DNA from: Phoebastria nigripes | Taxonomy: Eukaryota > Chordata > Aves > Procellariiformes > Diomedeidae | Length of the DNA: 64,000 nucleotides | Reading direction: 5' to 3' | NCBI GenBank assembly: GCA_035582835.1 | Contig: JAYKAV010002442.1 | Span: 3,654,391-3,718,390 of the forward strand | In this document: in pieces, positions 9,201 through 17,275 of the stretch | How the letters are laid out: each line of letters opens with the position of its first letter | Numbering within the stretch: the first letter of the stretch is position 1 | Position numbers and translations under genes: made by a program | The notes under the pieces: generated by a model | Seen by the model: the letters and a program-made list of their open reading frames with translations, nothing else | Told to the model about the DNA's origin: nothing | The model's database searches: none

Positions 9201-12200
9201 AACTCTCCGGCACCTGCTTTCGGCGGCTGGCTCCCGTCGGGACTCTGGGCTGGGTTTGGAGCTCTGTGGGGATGGGGACGGCCCTGCACCGCACCGAGCA
9301 CTGGGACGCGGGGTTTGCATCGGAGACCGCCACGCTCCACCACCTGCGAGTGCTGGCACACGGTCTGCACCCTGCATTTGCATTTCACCTTATAAATAGC
9401 TACGGGGAGGTGCAGACGGTTCCTCTATCGACACCGAAAGCTCCTTACCTTCACCAGCACGGCTACATAGCACTTGAAGGCGGCCAGCTGGGCTCCCGAC
9501 AGCGCAGCGGCGCGGGCAGCCTCCACCCGCAGCGAGTAGTGCAGCGTGGACTCCAGGTCAGCCATGTACACCTTGGAGCTGGGGAGGGCAGCGCAACACG
9601 ATGGTCCATCAGCCCGTTAATCCGCATCCCCAGGGACCCAGCCACGATTTGGGGTTTTTCCCAGGGGAAAGGCATGGTCCCAGCCTGTTGCCCAGCCATG
9701 GCCATGGCACCTCCTCCCCGCACCAGCCCTGGCCTCCCACAGCCCCAAAATGATAAGGGGGTCTGACCGGTCGGCACGCTTCGGCTGGGATGCGTTGGTC
9801 TCGTTGGAAGCGTCAACGGTTGTGTTCAGCTTGTAGGAGCCGCGGGTGACGCCCGAGAGCATGCGCAGGTAATAGGTGTAGAAGGAGCGCGCCTCCACGT
9901 GCCTGCAAGGAAGGAGAAGCCGTGAGCAAGACCCTCTTCCCTCCCAAACAGCCCCTGGCCCCAAGGAGGAAGAAAAGGAGATCAAAGGCTTAGCCAGACC
10001 GGCAACTCGGACCTGGGGAATGAAGTGCGGGGTGATCCGTACTCTCCACCTGTCCCGGCAGTGGGTATCCTGGCATGCAACCTGGAGCACAGCTGAGCCC
10101 CAGGCAGCCACGCCGTGCCACCTCCAGGCAGATATGGCAGAGGGATGGCTCGGTCACACGCAACTTTCCCTTCCGCCAGCTCCAGGCAGGGCTGGCAGCC
10201 CCATTCAGTGCCCACCAGCAGCTCCCCGGCCCCTGCCAGCCTGCCCAACCCGGCCACTGTCTCCTTCCTAATGAGCTTTCCCACAATTAGAAAGGAGAGC
10301 TGATGGGGCACAAGCCTGGCACCCTGTCGGGGTCCCCAGACGCACCCTGCCGTGTCCCACACTCACACGGGTAGGCGGGAGAAGGAGCCGTTGCGGAGAA
10401 GCAGGTAGCCGGAGGGGAAGGTGGTGACGCCGAACTTCTCCACGAGCTCCTCCTCGCTGCTCAGCACCCTCCTCACCGCCACGTTCTCATACTGCAGCAT
10501 GTCCAGCGCCACCTGCAAGCCCAGCAGCCCTGAGGTCAGGCAGGGGGGTGACAGGACCCCCAGCCCCACCGAGGATGCAGCAGGGCTATTTAGCACCCCG
10601 TGAAGCACTTTACGCCTGCAAAGCCGTGTGCAAGCCGACCAGTGAGGCTGAGAGGACTTCTCTGACAAAGGCTCCCAGGAATTATGTGGCCCTAGGGACG
10701 TGGGCTTCAAGAGAAATGGGGGATAAACGCAGCTGTACCCACCTCTCTGCCCACGAAGGAGTCGCTCTTCTCAAAGATCAGTGCCAGGTACTGATCCTTG
10801 TTCCTCTGGAAGAAGCTGCGAACCTCCTCCGTGCTGCAAGAGAGAAGAGGATGGCAGCGGGTGCCTCAGCATCAGCCAGATGCTCCGCCCTCCCACTCGA
10901 AAGGAGCTCGTCCCTCGTCCCCAGGAATTCGGCAGGGGAAGCCGGTGCGTGTTCAGCCCCACCAAGCGGGCAATTCCTCCCCGCTGAAGTTTCCAGCCCA
11001 ATTTTCTGCTCTGGTTCACGGGCTTTGAGAAAACCCGCTGGGGTCAGCCAAGGAGGCAGAAAACAAAGCACAGGCAGGGCAGGGCAGGAGGGAGCTGCAC
11101 ACTCATCCAGAGGAATAAACAGCAATGAACTTGAAACAGGGAGTTGTTTTTTCGGCTAGGACACGGAGGCACCAGAGACCTGAAGCACATGCCTGGCTTG
11201 ACCATCACTTTGGGAAAGCCAAACACTCCTCCCTGGGACAGCAGAGCAACCGCCTGTGTCCAGCAAAGACAACTCAGATCCCAATAAATTTGTACCGAAT
11301 AAAGAAAACCCTTTCGTGGGGCAGGAAAAAGCTGCTAACGGCAGCGGCCTCACTCGGCATGGCATGGCACTGCCACGTCCCTGGCCCAGGCGCCGCTTGC
11401 TCTAATTAAGGCTGATGAGCAGGTTCATTAGGAGATGCAACAATATGGTCTGTCTCATCTGGGCCACGTAAATAGCTCTAGCCTGACCAGGTCATCTGCG
11501 TTTCCCTGGGACGTGGGTGATGCAGCGGCTGCTCCGTGCTCATTTTTGGCTCAGAAACCTGCTCTCCATGGGATGGAGGCCACCAGAGCCACCTCCCCAT
11601 CACGCCGCCCCTACCTCGCCGGCTCCAGCGGAGGACAGGCGGGCGGCCAGGCGTCCTGGCTCTGCTCGAGGTTGGTGATGATGACATGGCGCAGGTCCTC
11701 NACGGTGGCGCTGGGATCTGCAGGGGGACAGGGTGCCAAGGGGTCAGTCCTGGGGAAGGCCCCCCCGGCTCCCCGAGGTCCCAATGTATGCGGGCCATTC
11801 GCACCCACAGTAAAAAAACTGCTGTGGCTCTGAATACTCACTGGTAATCCTTATCCCATCCTCTGCTTTCTTGCTAAAAGCTCTGAAGAACTGAAAGGGA
11901 AAAAAAAAACCACAAGGGGAAAATGGAGCGAGAGTGTTTGGAGCGAGACAGGGAGGCAGTGCAGCCCAGCAGGCAGAGGCTCCTCCCTGACTGGCTCTGC
12001 CTCAGTTTCCCCACGACATTACAGCATGCTGGCTGAAACCAGCCACCGCAGAGGTAGCTCCCGGCCATGTCCCCGTCTTGATGCCATCCGGGCATCCCCG
12101 GAGAGGAGGGATGCAGGCATGGGCTGGGAGCCACAGCAGCTAAGGGCTGAGCGCTGGCAGGCAGCAGGGCAGGTGTCTCCAGGGGTCCCAGGGAGGTAGC

Positions 12201-15200
12201 CGGGACCTTCCCGGTCCTGCAAACTGCTGTCTCCCTGCTCCAGAGCTCTCAAAGCGGGAGAAGGGGGCTTTTCCCCACTCCTGGCCTGCCACAGTGGCTC
12301 CAGTGCCCATNGTACAGCCAGAGCAGCGAAACCAGGTTGCATCAGACAGGTGTTTGCTTTGCAGGCTGGGCTGGGAGCGCGGGCTGTTTGCAAAAGGTGT
12401 TTGGCGGGGACAGGGGATGCAAAACAAGTGACTTCTTGGCACCGCCACATCAGCATGCCTCCCTACCCCGGGACATGTTTTGGTCAGTGTACCATGGGCG
12501 GTGGGTGCTCAGTGAGACCCCAGGGCAGGGCTAGGGCACAAGTCAACCTGCCTGGCAAACCCCCAGATCTGACCCCACCTTGGGCTGAGCCTGTAAGCCG
12601 GGACTAAGGGCATGTCTGATGAAACCCTTATCCCTCCCCGTTCCGTCTCAAGGAGATCCTGGCTTTNGCTGCCTGCACCTGGAGTGCTTCGGCTTTATTG
12701 CTTGTGTTGGAGCAAGGCTCTGTTTGCAGTAGGAAACGCTGTGAAATGGCGTATTGACACAGCTAAGGGGCCGGGCATGGGCCCAGGAGGAGGGACGGCA
12801 CCACGCCAGCCGCCGCAGGAGGCTTCCAGTTGAGCCCCGTGCAGCCTCCCGCAGCATCCCTGCGCCCTCCTCCAAAACCTGCACCTGCAACCGCTCTCTG
12901 CCCTCCAGCGGCCTTTCCCAGGCGTTTCCAATTCAGGTTTCGGACTCTCCCCCATCCTAGGAGAGATCCAGCCTCTACGTTTCACCATGAAGCAGCATTT
13001 TGGTTTTCCCCCTCCTTGTTGCTACATCACCCAGCAGTTGCGCTGGCTGCAGCCCGGCCACAGCTATGTTTTGGGAAGGGTGAAACAGCGCCAGCCTGCA
13101 AAGCCCCAAAGGGAATATTTTGGTGCAACAGCACAGTCGATCTGATTAAGCAAGAGAAGGACAGGCCAAAAGGCAAAGCACGGTAAAACCAGACAAGTGC
13201 CCAGCGCACCGCAGCCCTTACCTTCAGCGTGGGGAAGCCTGTTATCCCAAAATTGGCGCACACTTGCTGGTTGGCCTCGTCGGCACAGTCGATAGCTGCC
13301 AGCATCACCGCAGGCCTCCACTCTGCAGGGACAGAGGATGCAGTCAGCACAGCTCAGCCCCTCTGCGGCCCCAAAAACCACCCCACTCCCCACAACTGCT
13401 GCGGAGGCAGCAGGGATCTCCNGCTGCGCCGGCGGCACAGCTCCTTCCAGCCCTGAAATCATGGCTCGCCCCTCGCAGGAGACCAGCTGACCGTTTCCAA
13501 GCCCCAAATACCCAAAGCCGTGGTCCGCGCTGGTGTTTGGCGCCCTATTTTTCGGGCGGCANGAGCGTGAGGAAAGCCGCGTGAGGCGGGACCAGGCTTT
13601 GCACGCCCTGCCCTCGCCGGCGTCGGAGTGCAGGCAGCTCTACCCGCGGCTGCCTGCCCATCTGGTTCTGCCTGCCCAGCCTCTGCCCCGGCGGGAAGAG
13701 GCTGCCGGGGGAAGGGGAGGGATGGTTAACCGCGGCTGGGGGAGAGCAAGGAACACAGGCTCCAGCTCGTCTCGCCCCAGACCAAAGGCACGGTCAGTAA
13801 CCGAGAGGGAACAACCCAAAACCAGTAGCCAGGGCACTGCGGCAGAGCCCGCCCAGGTGCTGAGCGTACGCTCCCCCTCTGCGACTCTCCACCACCACCT
13901 CCCCGGGGAGAACCAGCAGGTCCCTGGGGTAAAACAGAGACGAAGAAAAGGGGACATAGAGGCATTTCAAGCAGTGGGCTCTGAAAGCCAGGAGCAAAAT
14001 GGAGATAAAAGCTCTGAAATGGCTCCTTTTTAGCGTAAAGGACACAAGCTGGAGAACGCCCAGCCTCTCCTTTGAGCAGGACGGGGGAGGGATGCAGCGC
14101 CAGCACATCGATGGAGCCCGTGCCGCCCTAGACGGGAGCCTGCCGGAGATGGGGACCTGCTAGGACCATCCTGTGTCACAGGTGACGGGGCAGATGAGCC
14201 GCTTCCCGCTGCCCCAGCACCAGCGGCACAAGAGGGCTGGTGCCAAGCCCTGCTGCAGGGAGCCAGGCACGCTCCTGGACTCATCGAGACATGGTGCCCA
14301 CAGGTCACGCCGGCATTGGCATCCTCCCCGTCCAGCCCACTCCTGCAAAAATCCACCTGTTGGGAACGGCAGCGAGGATGCCAAGCAGCACGGGGGTGGC
14401 TTCCCCGCCCTGCTTTCGCGGGCACCCCATCCGCGGTCCAGCCTCTGGAGCAGGGAGCCCTGGGGGGACCCCGTTTTGGAGAGGTGCCAGGAAAGCCAGC
14501 GTTCCCCTGCAGGGCCCGGGGACGCATCCCATTCCTCACATCCTGCCCCGTTGGGGAGCGCTGACGGCATCCCCTGGGAGGGACGGCATCCCCTCGGAGG
14601 GACGGGACGCCTGCCCCGGTCTGTGCCCTGACTCACCCAGCAGCGACCGCGCTGTATCAATTAGCGCAATAACAGGGAGAAGCCGTGCGCACCCCGGGAT
14701 GCCAGGGGAGGCAGGATGAGCCCCGGCGGGGCGAGGGGCCCAGCAGCGGGGTGTGCGGGTCCCCAAGCGGGGCTGGGCACCAGCCAGGCCAGGCGTCAAG
14801 GTCAAAGCCGGGAACAAGCCAGCTGGGACCGGTGTCCGGCCCCAGCGCCCTGCTAGCCTCTCCCTGCAGGCACCGGGGAGGAGCAGGGCTGAGGGAGGGG
14901 GGACAGCGGGACCCCCCCATGCCTAGGGCAGGCTCAGCCTTAGCTTCTCCCAGCCAAAGGGGCTCCAGGGATGCTGCTAAGCCGGGCCTGGCCATCGCGG
15001 GGGGGGGGCACCTGGGCATCATGGTGGGGGCCTGGGCCTTCCCACCAGGCCGATGCTCCAGGGAGGCTGGGGCAGGGACGCAGGGGGATTTAAGGGTGCT
15101 GATCGAGGGTAAGGCAGAAGGGATTGAGGGGTGCCGACAGGGAGGGTGCAGAGGGGATGCAGGGGTGCTGCCGGGGCTGAGGATGCAGGGCCAGGAATAC

Positions 15201-15827
15201 AGGGAAGATTTAAGAGCGCTGACGGAGAGGAGGATGATGAGGCAAGGACGCAGGAGGCATTTAGGAGCGGTGATGGCGGAGCAGGGGCACAGGAATGATT
15301 TAGGGGTGCTGACAGGAAAATGGACAGGGATGCAGGGGGGATTTAAAGGTGCTGATGACGACACAGAGGCAGAGACACAGGGGATTACATAGGGTGCCGA
15401 TGGGAAGAGACAGAGATAGGGGTGCAGGGGGGAAAAACAAGAGCAAGGACACAGGGAGGGTCTGGGGGTGCTGGGGGGGCAGGCAGGGATACGGGGCAGG
15501 GGGGGAAGCGGGGCACAGGGCAGGGGCGGGCAGCCGGGCTGGGGACTCACCGCGGAGGTCGTGGGCCAGGGCCCGCCATGTGGGCGCGAAGTGGACGCAG
15601 TGCCCGCACCAGGAGGCGAAGAACTCGACGGCCCAGGCGCTGGGGGAGCCCAGCAGCCGCCCCTCCGCCCCGGTCCCCAGCAGCTCCAAAGGGTCAGTGG
15701 CCGAGTACAGTTCGTGGGGCCGCGCCACCGGCAGCGACAGCGCCAGCACCAGGACCGCCGCCGGCCACCAGCGTCCCCCGCCGCCGCCGCCCCCACCGCC
15801 CTGCGCCCTCCGCCGCCGCCGCCACAT
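5522..15827 (-). CDS. QSOX1: Sulfhydryl oxidase 1 (quiescin sulfhydryl oxidase 1), complete, 12 exons
   Basis: QSOX1 is an FAD-dependent oxidase that forms disulfide bonds in client thiols and reduces oxygen to peroxide, acting in the Golgi, secretory pathway and extracellular space. The joined exons total 2,208 nt (735 residues plus TGA), near the usual ~745 of the long isoform. In order: signal peptide (~1-36), thioredoxin 1 domain with CGHC at 74-77, second thioredoxin-like domain (~177-300), helix-rich linker (~300-385), and Erv/ALR FAD domain (~386-540). The FAD domain has the C401/C413 pair, CQEC redox centre at 453-456, [13 protein letters not shown] motif at 480-489 and CPQC at 513-516. 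An acidic low-complexity linker, a polybasic site at 641-648 and a transmembrane helix at ~696-719 follow. N-glycosylation sequons are at 248, 282, 289, 292, 365 and 395. Neighbouring CEP350 identifies it as QSOX1 rather than QSOX2. The N gap just upstream means an earlier start cannot be excluded. Confidence 0.97.
6657..6836 (-). CDS. QSOX1: QSOX1 coding exon 11: CxxC and HNxVN FAD motifs
   Basis: This exon of 180 nt encodes [19 protein letters not shown], with the FAD-proximal redox pair C453-C456, and [18 protein letters not shown], the FAD-binding motif of the Erv/ALR fold. The acceptor is CCCCCCAG and the donor GTAAGG. Every catalytic residue expected is present. Confidence 0.97.
7078..7222 (-). 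CDS. QSOX1: QSOX1 coding exon 10: Erv/ALR FAD domain start
   Basis: This exon of 145 nt encodes [20 protein letters not shown] then [13 protein letters not shown]. It holds the structural cysteine pair C401/C413 and the FAD-contacting W..FH..T residues. The donor GTATCAG is fixed by phase: it ends G, joined to AG as Glu. Confidence 0.97.
7336..7458 (-). CDS. QSOX1: QSOX1 coding exon 9
   Basis: This exon of 123 nt (41 codons, phase 0 at both ends) encodes [20 protein letters not shown], a sequon NWT, and ends NNRD. YFPGRP is a QSOX signature. The acceptor is TTCTGCAG and the donor GTAAGG. Confidence 0.96.
9449..9578 (-). CDS. QSOX1: QSOX1 coding exon 8: helix-rich region
   Basis: This exon of 130 nt encodes [20 protein letters not shown] then [19 protein letters not shown]. 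It corresponds to the linker before the Erv domain in family members. The acceptor is CTCCCCAG and the donor GTAAGG; it ends in phase 0. Confidence 0.96.
9768..9902 (-). CDS. QSOX1: QSOX1 coding exon 7
   Basis: This exon of 135 nt encodes [19 protein letters not shown] followed by a sequon-rich segment (NTT, NET, NAS) and the ADR ending. The donor GTCAGA is weaker than average but is fixed by phase and by the [10 protein letters not shown] start of the next exon. Confidence 0.94.
10367..10512 (-). CDS. QSOX1: QSOX1 coding exon 6: second thioredoxin-like domain
   Basis: This exon of 146 nt encodes [17 protein letters not shown], then [18 protein letters not shown]. The [12 protein letters not shown] segment matches the family's FPSCYLLFRNGS and carries the conserved sequon at N248. 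The human cysteine in FPSCY is a glycine here. It ends in phase 2 at GTGAGT. Confidence 0.96.
10743..10833 (-). CDS. QSOX1: QSOX1 coding exon 5: start of second thioredoxin-like domain
   Basis: This exon of 91 nt encodes [20 protein letters not shown] and [15 protein letters not shown]1 domain 2 has the thioredoxin fold without a redox CxxC, and none is seen here. The acceptor is TCTTGCAG and the donor GTGGGT. Confidence 0.95.
11400..11470. other. AT-rich island in QSOX1 intron 4
   Basis: TAATTAAG at 11403, GTTCATTAGG near 11422 and a CAATATGG stretch near 11440 lie in a block of ordinary base composition within GC-rich intron. It looks like a small conserved non-coding element, but nothing in this single sequence proves constraint. 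Confidence 0.25.
11615..11717 (-). CDS. QSOX1: QSOX1 coding exon 4
   Basis: This exon of 103 nt encodes [18 protein letters not shown], ending in the hallmark [11 protein letters not shown], almost identical to other QSOX1 proteins. One N at 11701 falls in a third codon position of a valine GTN, so it is harmless. The donor is GTAGGG. Confidence 0.96.
11842..11890 (-). CDS. QSOX1: QSOX1 coding exon 3
   Basis: A short exon of 49 nt encodes [16 protein letters not shown], matching the conserved FFKAF.K segment of QSOX1. The acceptor is CTTTCAG and the donor GTGAGT. It is too short to stand out as an ORF, and was placed by family similarity and phase. Confidence 0.94.
13222..13322 (-). CDS. QSOX1: QSOX1 coding exon 2: thioredoxin 1 domain
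   Basis: The acceptor CCCTGCAG and donor GTAAGG bound 101 nt encoding [20 protein letters not shown] and on to [10 protein letters not shown]. This carries the cis-proline loop (GFPT) of the first thioredoxin domain. It joins exon 1 as G+AG (Glu) and ends in phase 0. Confidence 0.96.
15070..15470. repeat. Degenerate minisatellite in QSOX1 intron 1
   Basis: A loosely repeated unit of roughly 45-60 bp has a core like gcagggggatttaagggtgc. It recurs near 15080, 15205, 15260, 15295 and 15335, with recognisable decayed copies between and after. The units are G-rich on the plus strand and too diverged to fix one period by eye. Confidence 0.6.
15551..15827 (-). CDS. QSOX1: QSOX1 coding exon 1: signal peptide and CGHC active site
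   Basis: The ATG at 15825-15827 gives MWRRRRRAQ, nine glycines, then a hydrophobic core [16 protein letters not shown]: a signal peptide with an unusual Arg/Gly n-region. [12 protein letters not shown] carries the first redox centre (C74, C77). The exon ends in phase 1 at a GTGAGT donor just below 15551. The 280-base gap starts at 15832, so the start context beyond -4 is unseen. Confidence 0.93.
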
Positions 15828-15831
15828 CGCC

Positions 15832-16111
15832 NNNNNNNNNNNNNNNNNNNNNNNNNNNNNNNNNNNNNNNNNNNNNNNNNNNNNNNNNNNNNNNNNNNNN
15901 NNNNNNNNNNNNNNNNNNNNNNNNNNNNNNNNNNNNNNNNNNNNNNNNNNNNNNNNNNNNNNNNNNNNNNNNNNNNNNNNNNNNNNNNNNNNNNNNNNNN
16001 NNNNNNNNNNNNNNNNNNNNNNNNNNNNNNNNNNNNNNNNNNNNNNNNNNNNNNNNNNNNNNNNNNNNNNNNNNNNNNNNNNNNNNNNNNNNNNNNNNNN
16101 NNNNNNNNNNN
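15832..16111. other. Assembly gap (280 N) over the QSOX1 5' UTR and core promoter
   Basis: A run of N begins four bases upstream of the ATG codon's GGCG context. GC-rich first exons and CpG-island promoters of birds often drop out of assemblies in this way. The transcription start is therefore unseen. Confidence 0.98.
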
Positions 16112-16350
16112 TCTCCCCATCAGGCAGCACGCTGGGCAAGGGGGCGAGGCCGCAGTGCTACCCTCCCGCGAGGGGACGGATAGCATAAAATGATAAAATT
16201 CTGATAAAGCGAGGAAAGGCGAAGGCGGCTGATTCAGGCCCAAAACCTGCAATGCCGCCATTACGGTCATCCCCGAGGGGAGCCGCCGGCCTGAGGGCAG
16301 TGCCCTGGTCGGACGCCCTGACGTCAGCCAGTGTCACCGGGCAGCGCCTG
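16112..16350 (-). promoter_or_regulatory. QSOX1: Putative upstream promoter region of QSOX1
   Basis: GC-rich DNA immediately 5' of the QSOX1 gap contains a perfect CRE palindrome, TGACGTCA at 16319-16326, about 490 bp upstream of the ATG. It also has a YY1-like AATGGCGGC on the minus strand near 16251-16261, and two TTTATCA elements (minus strand) around 16190-16208. The assignment rests on position; the start site is lost in the gap. Confidence 0.4.
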
Positions 16351-17016
16351 CCNGGACACCCCACAGGACAGGGACCCCGGAGACCCATCCGCCCTCGCCC
16401 CAACACTGCCAAGGATGCACAACAAAGATACCCAACAAGGCCCCAAAATCCAGCTCCTCCACCCAAACAAAGCAGCCCTCCATCGCAGACGGCCCCGTGT
16501 CTGGCCACAGCCTCCACGCCAGCCCGGCCGTGCCATTGCTCACGCACACACCCACGTCACTGGCTGCCGGACGGAAGATGCCCGTTGCCCAGTGCCCCGG
16601 GGCAGAGCCAGGCACCGCTGGGGTGAACATGGCCCTGAAATCCAGCCCTCCACTCCCTCCCCACCCCCTGAGGCCAGGGGCCCCTCGGCACTGGGGGTGC
16701 CCATCGCTGTTGAGGGCTGGTTGCTGGCTCTGTCCCCAGGAAGGCCATTAGCTGTGCTGGGCCCCACCTAGGTATTTTAGGCAGACTTGCCCTGCTAGAA
16801 AAACAAGCCTGCCAGAGCCAAACCTTGCCGTGGCAGGGGAGGACAGGGGCCTCCACACAGGCCACAGCTCTGGGGGAGCTACGGGGCTCCCCAAGATGGC
16901 CTGGTTGCGAGGAACAGAGCCTGTCGGACACGACCCTTGCAGGACTGCTGTCACGCATCTTCTGTGGGTCCAGGCTGATGCAAACGGGGCAGAAGATAGT
17001 TTGCTCCAGCCCTGCC

Positions 17017-17275
17017 AGCTGTAATTAAATGCTTAAGGGATTATCACACCTTGCTGTTCAACTAGGAGGGGAGGTGCAGCCCGACCCATGCATGGCTGCT
17101 CTGAAAGGTGGTCCCTGGCTATTGCCAGAGACCTTGCCACGACTCATCTTTATCCAGCTGGTGATTAAAAGACAAAAATCCCTGTGCTTAGGGATGTCAT
17201 CACCGTTATTTTACCCTGGGCTAAAGTCCTTATTTTAAGGGCTCGTCAGCTTGATTAGGTTATCACAGCAAAGGA
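17017..17275. other. AT-rich island upstream of QSOX1
   Basis: A stretch with TGTAATTAAATGC near 17020, GGGATTATCACACC near 17038, and repeated TTATTTTA plus GATTAGGTTATCACAG at 17205-17270 stands out from the GC-rich flanks. It is a candidate conserved non-coding element by composition and motif content only. Confidence 0.25.

Larger units (their letters stand above)
6250..15550 (-). other. QSOX1: QSOX1 introns 1-11
   Basis: Introns occupy 13323-15550 (intron 1), 11891-13221, 11718-11841, 10834-11614, 10513-10742, 9903-10366, 9579-9767, 7459-9448, 7223-7335, 6837-7077 and 6250-6656. All are GT-AG. They are short and GC-rich, as is common for avian genes in high-GC DNA. Apart from the intron 1 minisatellite and the intron 4 AT-rich island near 11400, I see no gene, RNA or transposon in them. 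Confidence 0.8.

Noticed and set aside
10367..10512. Loss of the FPSCY cysteine in the second thioredoxin-like domain
   Set aside because: This domain has no redox CxxC in QSOX1, so one Cys-to-Gly change does not imply loss of activity. Recorded as a variant only.
14657..16270. Long minus-strand ORF of 537 codons spanning the N gap
   Set aside because: Much of it is N and QSOX1 intron 1 minisatellite in the wrong frame. Only 15551-15827 is real coding sequence, in another frame.
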